Shown here piece by piece: positions 1 through 10,235 of a DNA stretch of 64,000 nucleotides (position 1 is its first letter; every line of letters begins with the position of its first letter). The stretch covers positions 1 to 64,000 of the forward strand of contig NZ_JAFEVR010000010.1 of the NCBI RefSeq assembly GCF_017352375.1, in the 5' to 3' direction. A program made the translations under genes and the position numbers. This DNA comes from Mycolicibacterium sp. S2-37 (GTDB lineage: Bacteria > Actinomycetota > Actinomycetes > Mycobacteriales > Mycobacteriaceae). The notes below the pieces were generated by a model. The model was not told where the DNA came from. It saw only the letters and a program-made list of their open reading frames with translations, and searched no databases.

Positions 1-245
1 CTGCCGTTGCTCGCAGTTCCCTGACTGTGGGCCGATGCCGCGCTCGAGCCGCCGGGTGCCTTCAAAGCCATGGGAACCACCCCAACAAGATCGAACGGGC
101 GTTCGGTCCCCGGCCTAATACGAAGATACGACCACTTCAGCAACCTGTAAACAACATCTCTCGGCCAGAGGCGGCTGGGGGACGGGATGTCACCCGATCA
201 CGGCGCCAAAGCTCGGAACAGCGGGGCCGGTACGCGGTAGCGTCG

Positions 246-539
246 ATGAGCATGAAGCGCGGCATCGTCGGCGGATCGGCTGTTGTGCTGATGGCCGCCG
301 GATTGATCACCACAGCACCGCCCGCCGCTGCAGGCTGTCTGTACGGCGGCGACGTGATCAACAAGTGCGACGGGCCCGTTCAGCCCGACGGCACCTGGCA
401 GCGTTGTGTGGCGACGACCCGTTACGTTCCCAGCGGCTTCAGCTCCCATCTGGTGCCGGTCAGAATCTGCGACACTCTCGGCCCCGGCAGGCAGCCCGCG
501 GATCTCCGGCTGGCCAATCCGCCGGGATACATCAACTGA
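246..539 (+). CDS. Small secreted CDGP-type protein
   Basis: A 97-residue protein of unknown function, probably exported. Residues 1-27 form a signal peptide: basic MSMKR start, hydrophobic core, and an Ala-rich TAPPAAAG cleavage region. The mature part has four cysteines (GCLYGG, KCDGP, QRC, RIC), consistent with two disulfides, and carries the CDGP segment followed by PDGTWQRC seen in small mycobacterial exported proteins. ATG 246 was chosen because the signal peptide begins there; the frame stays open upstream to 27, but that part is Arg-rich and unlike protein. The stop directly abuts the stop of the convergent AhpD-like gene. No gene is visible in bases 1-245. The family is recognised from the motif; the role is unknown. 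Confidence 0.75.
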   Translation: MSMKRGIVGGSAVVLMAAGLITTAPPAAAGCLYGGDVINKCDGPVQPDGTWQRCVATTRYVPSGFSSHLVPVRICDTLGPGRQPADLRLANPPGYIN

Positions 540-1010
540 TCACTGCCTCGGAAGGGGCTGCGGCGCGGCGAGATTGATGCGATTCCAGGCGTTGATCGTC
601 ACCGCCATCGCGATCGCCTGCGCCAGTTCACGTTCGGTGAATACCGCCGCCGCACGGGCGTACACCTCGTCGGACACCGGGCCGCGAGTGGCGACCTCGG
701 TGACCGCCTCGGCCAGCGCCAGCGCCGCCTGCTCCCGTTCGGTGAACAGATCACCGGCCTCCTCCCACGCCGCGATCAGGTTCAGCCGGCGTTCGGTCTC
801 GCCGAGTTTGCGGGCGTCGCGGGTGTGCATGTCGAGGCAGAAGGCGCAGCGGTTGATCTGCGAGGCACGGATCTTGATGAGCTCGCCGATTTCCGGCTCG
901 AGGTCCTTGGCCGACGCGCTCGACAGCGTCATCATCGCGTCGTAGAGCTCCGGCGCGGCCTTGAACATCGAGATGCGGGCGGTCTTGTCGGTGGTCAGTG
1001 TGCTTGTCAT
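540..1010 (-). CDS. AhpD-like / carboxymuconolactone decarboxylase family protein
   Basis: A 156-residue protein of the AhpD/CMD fold. The segment KIRASQINRCAFCLDMH holds the CxxC pair with a downstream His that forms the peroxidase-type active site of this family, so a thiol-dependent alkylhydroperoxidase activity is plausible. The substrate is unknown and many family members are uncharacterised. The start is the ATG at 1010. The gene is divergent from a MocR/PdxR-type regulator whose start lies only 47 bp away, an arrangement that suggests the regulator controls it. It ends back to back with the CDGP gene. The family call is firm; the physiological reaction is inferred. Confidence 0.85.
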   Translation of the reverse strand: MTSTLTTDKTARISMFKAAPELYDAMMTLSSASAKDLEPEIGELIKIRASQINRCAFCLDMHTRDARKLGETERRLNLIAAWEEAGDLFTEREQAALALAEAVTEVATRGPVSDEVYARAAAVFTERELAQAIAMAVTINAWNRINLAAPQPLPRQ

Positions 1011-1036
1011 GACATGAACGCTAAGCCGCCAGCGGC

Positions 1037-1048
1037 CCAGAGTTCTGG
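1037..1048. promoter_or_regulatory. Candidate operator palindrome between CMD gene and MocR regulator
   Basis: A perfect inverted repeat, CCAGA-GT-TCTGG, sits in the 47-bp divergent intergenic space. Its position between two starts makes it a candidate binding site for the neighbouring MocR-type regulator. No binding evidence exists in the sequence itself. Confidence 0.4.
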
Positions 1049-1057
1049 TTCAATCAG

Positions 1058-2488
1058 ATGGTGACTTCGTGGGCCAATTCCGGTGCGCGCGACCTGCACC
1101 TCGACCTGCGTGAGGTGATCCGGCCAGGAGCGCGCGGAGTTCGTGAGCTGCTGATCGACGCTCTGCGCGAGGCGGTCCGCTCGGGCCGGCTCTCCCCCGG
1201 CACCGTGCTGCCGCCGTCACGCACGCTGGCCGGTGATCTCGGCATCGCGCGCAACACCGTGGCCGACACCTACGCCGAACTGGTCGCCGAGGGCTGGCTC
1301 GCATCGCGCCAGGGCGCAGGCACCTGGGTCGTCAACACCGCCGCCCACCAGATTCCGGTTCATTCCCGCGGCACCCGGGTGACCCCGCGCCACAACCTCA
1401 TGCCCGGATCACCCGACGTCGCCGAATTCCCGCGCACCGCATGGCTGGCCGCCGCGCGCCGCGCCCTAACGAACGCCCCGAACGAGGCGCTGCGCATGAG
1501 CGACCCCCGGGGCCGGCCCGAACTGCGGGCAGCGCTCGCCGACTACCTGGGCCGGGTTCGGGGCGTCCGGACCAGCGCGGAGACCATCGTCATCTGCGCA
1601 GGCGCGCGCCACGGCGTCGAGTTGCTGACCCGGGTGTTCGCCCGCACCGCTCCCGGCCGCCCGATCGCCGTGGAGGCTTACGGGCTGTACATCTTCCGCG
1701 ACGCCATCGCCGCACTCGGTGGGTCGACGGTGCCGATCGGACTCGACGACCACGGCGCGATCATCGCCGAACTCGACGCGCTCGACGTGCCCGCCGCACT
1801 GCTCACCCCCGCGCACCACAGCCCGCACGGTATGCCGCTGCACCCCGCCCGCCGCACCGCGGCTGTGGAGTGGGCGCAGCGCAGCGGCGGCGTCATCATC
1901 GATGACGACTACGACGGAGAGTTCCGCTACGACCGCCAGCCCGTCGGCGCGCTGCAGAGCCTCGCGCCCGACCGTGTCGTCTACCTGGGGTCGGCCAGCA
2001 AGAGCCTGGCCCCGGCGCTGCGGCTGGGGTGGCTGGCGCTGCCCGACGACCTCGTCGAACCGGTCATCGCCGCCGCGGGAGGCGAACAGTTCTACGTCGA
2101 CGCCATCGCGCAGCTGACGATGGCCGAGTTCATCCGCGGCGGCCAGTACGACCGCCACATCCGCCGGATGCGGATCCGCTACCGGCGACGGCGCGACATG
2201 CTCGTCGAGGCACTGGCCCGGTTCGACGTCGAGGTCCGTGGACTGGCCGCCGGACACAACCTGCTGCTGACGCTGCCCGACGGCGCCGAATCGGTCGTCC
2301 TGCGTCGTGCCGGTGAGGCCGGGATCGCGTGCTCGGGGCTGGCGCTGATGCGCCATCCGGCAGCCGGGCCGGACGTACCCGGCCCCGACGGCATCATCGT
2401 CGGCTTCGGCACCCCCGCCGAGCACGGGTTCGGCGCGGCGGTCGAGGCGCTTGCCGCCGTCCTGGCGGCGTCTGGCCTGGCACGGTGA
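1058..2488 (+). CDS. MocR/PdxR-family transcriptional regulator with aminotransferase domain
   Basis: A 476-residue GntR-type regulator of the MocR/PdxR subfamily. Residues about 20-90 form a winged helix-turn-helix ([20 protein letters not shown]). The remainder is a fold-type I aminotransferase-like domain that binds PLP; the expected Schiff-base lysine is K315 in [11 protein letters not shown]. These proteins sense PLP or an amino-compound adduct and switch adjacent genes. The divergent AhpD-like gene is the obvious target. Length and architecture match the family. The start could be ATG 1058 or GTG 1061; no strong ribosome site is visible, so a leaderless message is possible. The effector is unknown. 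Confidence 0.88.
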   Translation: MVTSWANSGARDLHLDLREVIRPGARGVRELLIDALREAVRSGRLSPGTVLPPSRTLAGDLGIARNTVADTYAELVAEGWLASRQGAGTWVVNTAAHQIPVHSRGTRVTPRHNLMPGSPDVAEFPRTAWLAAARRALTNAPNEALRMSDPRGRPELRAALADYLGRVRGVRTSAETIVICAGARHGVELLTRVFARTAPGRPIAVEAYGLYIFRDAIAALGGSTVPIGLDDHGAIIAELDALDVPAALLTPAHHSPHGMPLHPARRTAAVEWAQRSGGVIIDDDYDGEFRYDRQPVGALQSLAPDRVVYLGSASKSLAPALRLGWLALPDDLVEPVIAAAGGEQFYVDAIAQLTMAEFIRGGQYDRHIRRMRIRYRRRRDMLVEALARFDVEVRGLAAGHNLLLTLPDGAESVVLRRAGEAGIACSGLALMRHPAAGPDVPGPDGIIVGFGTPAEHGFGAAVEALAAVLAASGLAR

Positions 2489-2511
2489 GCGCGCCGCCGT
2501 AAGCTGCCCGG

Positions 2512-2922
2512 GTGGCCGAGCCCCCGATGTCGCCCAACCTGTCGCTGACCACACAGGTCTGGCGATTCCTGCTGACCGGTGGGCTGTCGGCCATCGTCGA
2601 CTTCGGTCTCTACGTGCTGCTGCTCGAGGCCGGCCTGCACGTCAACCTCGCCAAGACGCTGAGCTTCGTCGCCGGCACCACCACCGCATATCTGATCAAC
2701 CGCCGATGGACGTTCCAGGCCCCGCCGAGCCGGGGCCGCTTCATCGCGGTGTGCGCGCTCTACGCCACCACCTACGCGGTGCAGGTCGGTATCAACTACG
2801 TCTTCTACATGGCCTGGGACGACAAGTCCTGGCGGGTGCCCGTCGCGTTCGTCATCGCTCAGGGGACCGCGACGGTGATCAACTTCGTCGTCCAGCGTGT
2901 GGTGATCTTCCGGTGGGCTTAG
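2512..2922 (+). CDS. GtrA-family membrane protein (Rv3789-like)
   Basis: A 136-residue integral membrane protein with four hydrophobic segments typical of GtrA proteins ([20 protein letters not shown], the [10 protein letters not shown] region and others) and the conserved LINRRWTFQ motif. Its place immediately before dprE1 matches M. tuberculosis Rv3789, which has been discussed both as a decaprenyl-phospho-arabinose flippase and as an anchor recruiting arabinan enzymes such as AftA. It starts at GTG 2512 and ends 23 bp before the dprE1 ATG. It likely opens the arabinan operon. Family and synteny are clear; flippase versus scaffold is unresolved. Confidence 0.85.
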   Translation: MAEPPMSPNLSLTTQVWRFLLTGGLSAIVDFGLYVLLLEAGLHVNLAKTLSFVAGTTTAYLINRRWTFQAPPSRGRFIAVCALYATTYAVQVGINYVFYMAWDDKSWRVPVAFVIAQGTATVINFVVQRVVIFRWA

Positions 2923-2945
2923 ACGCGGGCGGTACCCTCGTCACG

Positions 2946-4316
2946 ATGTTGGAGACCACGACCCGGCGGCTGACCGGGTGGGCGCGTACGGCGCCCACCG
3001 TCGCGAAGGTGCTGTCGACGCCAGACCCCGAGGTGATCGCCAAGGCGGTGGCCAGGGTCGCCGACGACCCGGAACGCGGGGTGATCGCCCGCGGGCTCGG
3101 ACGCTCCTACGGCGACAACGCCCAGAACGGCGGTGGCCTGGTCGTCGACATGACCGCACTGAACCGCATCCACACCATCGACAGCGACAACGCCCTCGTC
3201 GACGTGGACGCCGGGGTGAACCTCGACCAGCTGATGCGCGCTGCGCTGCCGATGGGTCTGTGGGTGCCGGTGCTGCCCGGTACCCGCCAGGTCACCGTGG
3301 GCGGCGCCATCGCCTGCGACATCCACGGCAAGAACCATCACAGCGCGGGCAGCTTCGGCAACCACGTGCGCTCGATGCAGTTGCTCACCGCCGACGGCAC
3401 GGTCCGGCGCATCACGCCCAACGGCGCCGAATCCGAACTCTTCTGGGCCACCGTCGGCGGAAACGGCCTGACCGGCATCATCCTGCGGGCGACGATCGAG
3501 ATGACCCCCACCGAGACGGCCTACTTCATCGCCGACGGCGACGTCACCGCCAGCCTCGACGAGACGATCGCCTTCCACAGCGACGGCAGCGAGGCGAACT
3601 ACAGCTATTCCAGCGCCTGGTTCGACGCCATCAGCGCGCCGCCGAAGCTGGGCCGGGCGGCGATCTCCCGCGGATCGCTGGCCACCCTGGACCAGCTGCC
3701 GAAGAAGTTGCGTCGCGACCCGCTGAAATTCGATGCGCCGCAACTGCTGACGTTGCCCGACGTGTTTCCCAACGGCCTGGCCAACAAGTGGACGTTCGGC
3801 CCGATCGGCGAACTCTGGTACCGCAAGTCCGGCACCTACCGCGGCAAGATCCAGAACCTGACGCAGTTCTACCACCCGCTCGACATGTTCGGAGAGTGGA
3901 ACCGCGCCTACGGATCGAACGGGTTCCTGCAATACCAGTTCGTGGTGCCGACCGAGGCGGTCGACGAGTTCAAGGCGATCATCCTCGACATCCAGCATTC
4001 GGGGCACTACTCGTTCCTCAACGTGTTCAAGCTCTTCGGCCCGGGAAACGACGCGCCACTGAGCTTTCCGATCCCCGGGTGGAACGTCTGCGTGGACTTC
4101 CCGATCAAGCCGGGGCTCGGCGACTTCGTCAACGGCCTCGACCAGCGGGTGCTGGAGTTCGGCGGCAGGCTCTACACCGCCAAGGATTCCCGCACCACCG
4201 CCGAAACCTTCCACGCCATGTACCCGCGCATCGACGAATGGATCGCCGTGCGCCGCGCGGTCGACCCCGACGGCGTGTTCGCCTCCGACATGGCCCGACG
4301 CTTGGAGCTCCTCTAG
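2946..4316 (+). CDS. dprE1: Decaprenylphosphoryl-beta-D-ribose 2'-oxidase DprE1
   Basis: A 456-residue FAD-dependent oxidase that oxidises decaprenylphosphoryl-ribose to the 2'-keto intermediate, the first half of the epimerisation giving decaprenylphosphoryl-arabinose. It has the FAD-binding run [15 protein letters not shown] near residue 55 and [17 protein letters not shown] near residue 120. C382 in [12 protein letters not shown] is the equivalent of Cys387 of M. tuberculosis, the residue attacked by benzothiazinones, so the drug-sensitive form is present. ATG 2946 gives about the family length; a GTG at 2913 overlapping the previous gene is an alternative. Its TAG shares its G with the GTG start of dprE2, indicating translational coupling. 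Confidence 0.97.
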   Translation: MLETTTRRLTGWARTAPTVAKVLSTPDPEVIAKAVARVADDPERGVIARGLGRSYGDNAQNGGGLVVDMTALNRIHTIDSDNALVDVDAGVNLDQLMRAALPMGLWVPVLPGTRQVTVGGAIACDIHGKNHHSAGSFGNHVRSMQLLTADGTVRRITPNGAESELFWATVGGNGLTGIILRATIEMTPTETAYFIADGDVTASLDETIAFHSDGSEANYSYSSAWFDAISAPPKLGRAAISRGSLATLDQLPKKLRRDPLKFDAPQLLTLPDVFPNGLANKWTFGPIGELWYRKSGTYRGKIQNLTQFYHPLDMFGEWNRAYGSNGFLQYQFVVPTEAVDEFKAIILDIQHSGHYSFLNVFKLFGPGNDAPLSFPIPGWNVCVDFPIKPGLGDFVNGLDQRVLEFGGRLYTAKDSRTTAETFHAMYPRIDEWIAVRRAVDPDGVFASDMARRLELL

Positions 4317-5080
4317 TGGTCATCGACGCCGTCGGTAATCCCCAGACCATCCTGCTGCTCGGCGGCACCTCGGAGATCGGGCTCGCGATCTGCGAGCGTT
4401 ATCTGCGCACCGCGCCAGCCCGCATCGTGCTCGCCGCCCTGCCCGACGATCCGGGCCGCGACGCCGCGGTCGCCCAGATGCGTACCGCGGGTGCGAAATC
4501 GGTCGAGGTCGTCGACTTCGACGCGGTCCAGACCGACAGCCACCCCGATGTGATCGAACAGGCCTGGGCCGGCGGCGATGTAGACGTCGCGATCGTCGCG
4601 TTCGGTCTACTCGGAGACGCCGAGGAACTGTGGCAGAACCAGCGCAAGGCCGTGCAGATCGCCGAAATAAATTACACCGCAGCGGTTTCGGTGGGCGTGC
4701 TGCTCGGCGAGAAGATGCGCGCACAGGGGTACGGGCAGATCATCGCGATGAGTTCGGCGGCCGGTGAACGGGTGCGCCGGTCCAACTTCGTGTACGGCTC
4801 CACCAAGGCCGGCCTCGACGGTTTCTACCTCGGCCTCGGAGAGGCGTTGCGCGAGTACGGCGTTCACGTCCTGGTGATCCGACCCGGACAGGTGCGGACC
4901 CGGATGAGCGCACACGTCAAGGAAGCACCGCTGACCGTCGACAAGGAGTACGTCGCCGAACTGGCGGTCACCGCGTCGGCCAAGGGCAAGGACCTGGTCT
5001 GGGCGCCAGGGGCGTTCCGGTACGTGATGATGGTGCTGCGCCACATCCCGCGGCCGATCTTCCGCAAGCTGCCCATCTAG
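4316..5080 (+). CDS. dprE2: Decaprenylphosphoryl-2-keto-D-erythro-pentose reductase DprE2
   Basis: A 254-residue short-chain dehydrogenase that reduces the keto product of DprE1 with NADH to decaprenylphosphoryl-arabinose. It shows the Rossmann motif [13 protein letters not shown] at the N terminus and the catalytic YxxxK as VYGSTKAG, preceded by the [10 protein letters not shown] serine region. Length equals the M. tuberculosis protein. It starts at GTG 4316, overlapping the dprE1 stop by one base, so the two epimerase subunits are co-translated. The N terminus [10 protein letters not shown] matches the known orthologue closely. Confidence 0.97.
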   Translation: MVIDAVGNPQTILLLGGTSEIGLAICERYLRTAPARIVLAALPDDPGRDAAVAQMRTAGAKSVEVVDFDAVQTDSHPDVIEQAWAGGDVDVAIVAFGLLGDAEELWQNQRKAVQIAEINYTAAVSVGVLLGEKMRAQGYGQIIAMSSAAGERVRRSNFVYGSTKAGLDGFYLGLGEALREYGVHVLVIRPGQVRTRMSAHVKEAPLTVDKEYVAELAVTASAKGKDLVWAPGAFRYVMMVLRHIPRPIFRKLPI

Positions 5081-5086
5081 TCTCCG

Positions 5087-6943
5087 GTGAGGACGCGGGT
5101 ACTGGCCACGGCGAGCCAGATGGTGGTGGCGGCGCTCATCGCCGCCACGCTGGCCGCCGTGGCGATGGCGGCCATCGCGCGGGTCGAGTGGCCGGCGTAC
5201 AACTCGTCGAACCAGCTGCACGCCCTCACCACCGTCGGTCAGTTCGGCACGCTGGCCGGGCTGGTGGCCGCCGGATGGATCTACCGCCTGGGCCGCAGAC
5301 ACCTGGCCTGGCTGGCCGCGACGGTGTTCCTGGCCGGGTTCTCCGTCGTCACGCTGGCGATGCCGCTGGGCGCCACCAGGCTCTACCTGTTCGGCATCTC
5401 GGTCGATCAGCAGTTCCGCACCGAGTACCTGACCCGGTTCGCCGACACCGCGGGCCTGCACGACATGACCTACTACGGTCTCCCACCGTTCTATCCGCCC
5501 GGTTGGTTCTGGCTGGGCGGCCGGCTGGCCGCGCTCACCGGGACGCCGGCGTGGGAGATGTTCAAGCCGTGGTCGATCATCTCGATCACCGTCGCCGTGG
5601 TGCTCGCATTCGTGCTGTGGGCGGCGATGATCCGGTTCAGCTATGCGCTGATCGTGACGGCGGCGACCACCGCGGTGATGCTGGCCTATTCACCTGCCGA
5701 GCCGTACGCCGCGATCATCGCGGTGCTGCTGCCGCCGGTGTTCGTGCTGGCGTGGTCGGGGTTGCGGGCGCGCGGACGTGAACGGGGCTGGGCGGCGGTC
5801 GTTGCGGTCGGGATCTTCCTCGGCGTCGCGGCGCTGTTCTACACGCTGCTGCTGGGCTATGCCGCGTTCACGCTGGCGATCATGGCGGTGACCGTGGCGA
5901 CCGCGCGGCGGTCGTGGGAACCGCTGCTGCGGGTGCTGGTGATCGCCGTCATCGGCGGCGCCATCGGACTCATCGGCTGGGGGCCGTTCATGCTGGCCGC
6001 CGTCAAGGGCACCCCCGCCGAGAGCGGCACCGCCATGCACTATCTGCCCGACGACGGCGCGGTGCTGTCCTTCCCGATGCTGAGCTTCACGCTGCTCGGT
6101 GCGCTCTGCCTGGTGGGCACCGTCTGGCTGGCGGTGCGGGCCAGGACCTCGACGCGGGCGGGCGCGCTGGCCGTGGCGGTTCTTGCGGTCTACGGGTGGG
6201 CGCTGCTGTCGATGCTCGCCACCCTGGCCGGCACCACCCTGCTGTCGTTCCGGTTGCAGCCGACGCTGGTGGTGCTGCTCGCCGCGGCTGGCGCGTTCGG
6301 GTTCGTGGAGGCGGCGCGCGGGCTGGCCGACAGCTTCTCCAGCAGGCGGCTGCTGGTGACCGCGGGCGCCATCGGAGCGATCGGTGCGCTGACATTCAGC
6401 CAGGACATCCCCGACGTGCTGCGCTCGGACATCACCGTCGCCTACACCGACACCGACGGCTACGGCCAGCGCGCCGACCGCAGGCCGCCGGGCTCCGAAC
6501 GCTTCTACCGGGAGGTCGACGAGAAGATCGTCGAGGTCACCGGACGTCCGCGCAGCGAGATCGTGGTGCTCACCGCCGACTACAGCTTCCTGTCGTACTA
6601 CCCCTACTACGGCTTCCAGGGTCTGACATCGCACTACGCCAACCCGCTGGCCCAGTTCGACGCGCGCGCCGACGCCATCGAGAGCTGGGGGATGCTGTCG
6701 ACCCCCGACCAGTTCATCGATGCCCTCGATGCGCTGCCCTGGGAACCACCCACGGTGTTCCTGATGCGGCGCGGCGCGGCGGACTCCTACACGCTGCGCC
6801 TGGCCACCGACGTCTACCCCAACGATCCCAACGTCAAGCGGTATCAGGTGGCGCTCGACGCGGCGCTGTTCGAGGATCCGCGCTTCGACGTCAGCGACAT
6901 CGGTCCGTTCGTGCTGGCCATTCGCAAACCGGTCGATGGCTGA
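5087..6943 (+). CDS. aftA: Galactan 5-O-arabinofuranosyltransferase AftA
   Basis: A 618-residue polytopic GT-C glycosyltransferase that places the first arabinofuranose residues on the galactan, using decaprenylphosphoryl-arabinose at the outer face of the membrane. About eleven hydrophobic segments occupy residues 1-440, followed by a soluble C-terminal domain ([15 protein letters not shown] onward). The first large loop contains [17 protein letters not shown], where the acidic donor-site residues of the family lie. It starts at GTG 5087, six bases after dprE2. It ends overlapping an in-frame ATG of embC at 6936, though the embC start is more likely at 6975. Identification rests on sequence resemblance and operon position. 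Confidence 0.95.
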   Translation: MRTRVLATASQMVVAALIAATLAAVAMAAIARVEWPAYNSSNQLHALTTVGQFGTLAGLVAAGWIYRLGRRHLAWLAATVFLAGFSVVTLAMPLGATRLYLFGISVDQQFRTEYLTRFADTAGLHDMTYYGLPPFYPPGWFWLGGRLAALTGTPAWEMFKPWSIISITVAVVLAFVLWAAMIRFSYALIVTAATTAVMLAYSPAEPYAAIIAVLLPPVFVLAWSGLRARGRERGWAAVVAVGIFLGVAALFYTLLLGYAAFTLAIMAVTVATARRSWEPLLRVLVIAVIGGAIGLIGWGPFMLAAVKGTPAESGTAMHYLPDDGAVLSFPMLSFTLLGALCLVGTVWLAVRARTSTRAGALAVAVLAVYGWALLSMLATLAGTTLLSFRLQPTLVVLLAAAGAFGFVEAARGLADSFSSRRLLVTAGAIGAIGALTFSQDIPDVLRSDITVAYTDTDGYGQRADRRPPGSERFYREVDEKIVEVTGRPRSEIVVLTADYSFLSYYPYYGFQGLTSHYANPLAQFDARADAIESWGMLSTPDQFIDALDALPWEPPTVFLMRRGAADSYTLRLATDVYPNDPNVKRYQVALDAALFEDPRFDVSDIGPFVLAIRKPVDG

Positions 6944-6974
6944 CGCCGGAAACGGCCGGTTACCATCTAGCCCC

Positions 6975-9900
6975 GTGAGCTCAAGGGTTGCCGACCTGCC
7001 GACCCTGCCCGGGAGCAACCACCGCACCGCACGTCTGATCGCGATCGTCGCGGGGCTGCTCGGCGCGGTCATGGCGTTGGCGACCCCGCTGCTGCCGGTC
7101 AAGCAAACGACGGTCGAGTTGAACTGGCCGCAGGACGGCGTGCTGCGCAGTGTTGACGCCCCGCTGATCGGATACGTCGCGACCGATCTGACCATCACCG
7201 TGCCGTGCCAGGCCGCCGCGGGGCTGGCCGGCGGACGCAACGTCCTGCTGTCCACCGTGCCCAAGCAGGCCCCCAAGGCGATCGACCGCGGGCTGCTCAT
7301 CGAACGCGTCAACAACGATCTGCTCGTCATCGTCCGCAACACCCCCGTGGTCAGCGCGCCGCTGGCCGAGGTGCTCGGCCCGGACTGCCGCGAGTTGGTG
7401 TTCACCGCGAGGGCCGAGCAGGTGACGGGTGAATTCGTCGGCCTGGTGAAAGGCCCTGACGACGTGGAGCCGGGCGAGGCCCCGGGTCAGCCGCTGCGCG
7501 GCGAGCGCGGAGGCTACGACTTCCGGCCACAGATCGTCGGCGTCTTCACCGACCTGTCCGGTCCCGCGCCGCCGGGCCTGCAGTTCTCCGCCACCGTCGA
7601 CTCCCGCTACAGCAGCTCCCCGACGCTGCTCAAACTGCTCGTGATGATCGTCGGCGTGGTGCTGACGCTGCTCGCCCTCGGCGCACTGCACGTCCTGGAC
7701 ACCGCCGACGGAATGCGGCACCGCCGTTTCCTGCCGGCCCGCTGGTGGTCGTTGCGGCCGCTGGACGGCCTGGTCGCCGCGGTGCTGGTGTGGTGGCACT
7801 TCGTCGGCGCCAACACCGCCGACGACGGCTACATCCTCACCATGGCGCGGGTGTCGGAGAACGCCGGCTACATGGCCAACTACTACCGCTGGTTCGGCAC
7901 CCCCGAGGCGCCGTTCGGCTGGTACTACGACCTGCTCGCGCTGTGGGCCCACGTCAGCACCGCCAGCGTGTGGATGCGGCTGCCGACCCTGGTGATGGCG
8001 CTGGCCTGCTGGTGGTTGATCTCCCGGGAGGTGCTGCCCCGGCTGGGCCACGCGGTGAAGAACAACCGCGCCGCGGCGTGGACGGCCGCCGGGATGTTCC
8101 TGGCGTTCTGGCTGCCGCTCAACAACGGTCTGCGCCCGGAACCGATCATCGCCCTGGGCATCCTGCTCACCTGGTGCTCGGTCGAGCGGGGGGTGGCCAC
8201 CAGCCGGTTGCTGCCCGTCGCCGTCGCGATCATCATCGGTGCGCTCACGCTGTTCTCCGGCCCCACCGGAATCGCCGCCGTCGGCGCACTGCTGGTCGCC
8301 ATCGGCCCGCTGAAGACCATTGTGGCGCGCCACGTCTCCCGGTTCGGCTACCTGGCGCTGCTGGCACCGATCCTGGCGGCGGGCACGCTCACCGCGATCC
8401 TGATCTTCCGGGACCAGACGCTGGTCGGCGAACTGCAGGCCAGCAGCTTCAAATCCTCGGTCGGGCCCAGTCTGGCCTGGTTCGACGAACACATCCGCTA
8501 CTCGCGGCTGTTCACCACCAGTCCGGACGGATCGGTGGCGCGCCGTTTCGCCGTGCTCACGCTGCTGCTCGCGCTCGCGGTGTCGGTTGCGATGACACTG
8601 CGCAAGGGCCGCATCCCCGGCACCGCGGCCGGGCCCAGCCGGCGCATCGTCGGTATCACGATCATCTCGTTCCTGGCGATGATGTTCACCCCGACCAAGT
8701 GGACGCATCACTTCGGCGTGTTCGCCGGCCTGGCCGGATCGCTCGGCGCGCTGGCCGCCGTCGCCGTCGCGTCGTACGCGATGCGCTCACGGCGCAACCG
8801 GGCGATGTTCGCCGCCACCGTGCTGTTCGTGGCGGCGCTGTCGTTCGCCACCGTCAACGGCTGGTGGTACGTGTCCAATTTCGGTGTGCCGTGGAGCAAT
8901 TCGTTCCCCGAAGCCGGTTTCGGGTTCACCACGCTGCTGCTGGGCTGCTCGGTGCTCGCCCTGCTGGCGGCGGCCTGGTTCCACTTCTCCGGGCGCGACA
9001 CCTCACCGCCGGTCACCCGGCGGCGGCGACTGCAGACGGCGGTACAGAGCCCGCTGGCCATCGCCGCCTGGGTGGTGGTCACCTTCGAGGTCGTCTCGCT
9101 GACGATGGCGATGATCCACCAGTATCCGGCCTGGAGTGTCGGGCGGTCCAACCTCGAGGCGCTGACCGGCAAGACCTGCGGCCTGGCCGAGGACGTCATG
9201 GTCGAGCAGGACCCGAATGCCGGTGTGCTGCAACCCATCGGGGTGCCGGTGGGGATGTCGCTCGGCGCGGGAACGGCACAGGGCTTCAGCCCCAACGGCA
9301 TCCCGGCCGACATCTCCGCCGACGCGGTGACCGATCAGCCCGGCGCCACCAACTTCGCCGACACCGACGCCGACAGCGAGGCCGGCAGTGAGGCCGGCAC
9401 CGAGGGCGGCACCACACCGCAGGCCGGCGTCAACGGTTCGCGCGCACAGCTGCCGTTCGGCCTCGACCCGGCGCAGACCCCGGTACTGGGCAGCTGGCGG
9501 GCGGGCACCCAGCAGCCGGCGACGCTGCGGTCGGCGTGGTACCGGCTGCCGCAGCGCAACAGCCAGGACGGTGTGATCGCCGTCGCCGCCGCGGGCCGGT
9601 TCGACTACGGCGAGGTCGAGGTGCAGTGGGCGACCGACGCGGGCGCCGAAGCCGACGAACCGGGCGGCAGCCTGGGCCTCGCCGACGTCGGCGCGTCCCC
9701 GGCGTGGCGGAACCTGCGCGCGCCGCTTTCCCTCATCCCCGCCGACGCGACCCAGATCCGGCTGGTCGCCACCGACGACGACCTGTCGCCGCAGCACTGG
9801 ATCGCCCTGACCCCGCCGCGCATCCCTCAGCTGCAGACGCTGCAGGACGTCGTCGGATCGCAGGACCCGGTGATGCTGGACTGGCTGGTCGGGCTGGCGT

Positions 9901-10211
9901 TCCCCTGCCAGCGCCCCTTCAACCACCGCAACGGTGTCATCGAGGTCCCCGAGTGGCGGATCCTGCCCGACCGGTTCGGCGCGGAGGCCAACTCCCCGGT
10001 GATGGACTACCTCGGCGGCGGACCGCTGGGCATCACCGAGCTGCTGTCACGTCCGACCACGCTGCCCACCTATCTGCGCGACGACTGGTCCCGCGACTGG
10101 GGCGCCCTGCAGCGGCTCACGCCGTTCTATCCGAACGCCGAACCGGCGCGGCTGGATCTCGGTTCGGCCACACGCAGTGGACTCTGGAGCCCGGCGCCGC
10201 TGCGTCATTAG
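6975..10211 (+). CDS. embC: Arabinosyltransferase EmbC
   Basis: A 1078-residue GT-C arabinofuranosyltransferase. EmbC mainly builds the arabinan of lipoarabinomannan and is an ethambutol target. The N-terminal membrane helix at about 12-40 is followed by a first periplasmic domain. The catalytic acidic pair D283-D284 lies in ANTADDGYILTMARV, and GLRPEPIIALGIL and MMFTPTKWTHHFG are family signatures. The C-terminal third is an extracytoplasmic carbohydrate-binding region ending WSPAPLRH. GTG 6975 gives an N terminus like known EmbC; ATG 6936, overlapping aftA, adds 13 residues. EmbC is told from its paralogues by position and by YRWFGTPEAPFGWYYDLLALW. Confidence 0.95.
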   Translation: MSSRVADLPTLPGSNHRTARLIAIVAGLLGAVMALATPLLPVKQTTVELNWPQDGVLRSVDAPLIGYVATDLTITVPCQAAAGLAGGRNVLLSTVPKQAPKAIDRGLLIERVNNDLLVIVRNTPVVSAPLAEVLGPDCRELVFTARAEQVTGEFVGLVKGPDDVEPGEAPGQPLRGERGGYDFRPQIVGVFTDLSGPAPPGLQFSATVDSRYSSSPTLLKLLVMIVGVVLTLLALGALHVLDTADGMRHRRFLPARWWSLRPLDGLVAAVLVWWHFVGANTADDGYILTMARVSENAGYMANYYRWFGTPEAPFGWYYDLLALWAHVSTASVWMRLPTLVMALACWWLISREVLPRLGHAVKNNRAAAWTAAGMFLAFWLPLNNGLRPEPIIALGILLTWCSVERGVATSRLLPVAVAIIIGALTLFSGPTGIAAVGALLVAIGPLKTIVARHVSRFGYLALLAPILAAGTLTAILIFRDQTLVGELQASSFKSSVGPSLAWFDEHIRYSRLFTTSPDGSVARRFAVLTLLLALAVSVAMTLRKGRIPGTAAGPSRRIVGITIISFLAMMFTPTKWTHHFGVFAGLAGSLGALAAVAVASYAMRSRRNRAMFAATVLFVAALSFATVNGWWYVSNFGVPWSNSFPEAGFGFTTLLLGCSVLALLAAAWFHFSGRDTSPPVTRRRRLQTAVQSPLAIAAWVVVTFEVVSLTMAMIHQYPAWSVGRSNLEALTGKTCGLAEDVMVEQDPNAGVLQPIGVPVGMSLGAGTAQGFSPNGIPADISADAVTDQPGATNFADTDADSEAGSEAGTEGGTTPQAGVNGSRAQLPFGLDPAQTPVLGSWRAGTQQPATLRSAWYRLPQRNSQDGVIAVAAAGRFDYGEVEVQWATDAGAEADEPGGSLGLADVGASPAWRNLRAPLSLIPADATQIRLVATDDDLSPQHWIALTPPRIPQLQTLQDVVGSQDPVMLDWLVGLAFPCQRPFNHRNGVIEVPEWRILPDRFGAEANSPVMDYLGGGPLGITELLSRPTTLPTYLRDDWSRDWGALQRLTPFYPNAEPARLDLGSATRSGLWSPAPLRH

Positions 10212-10235
10212 GTCCGTCGCCTACCATCGACGCTC

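Noticed and set aside
2451-2945. N-terminal extension of dprE1 through the GtrA gene
   Set aside because: The added sequence is the GtrA gene in another frame. ATG 2946 gives the family length and N terminus.
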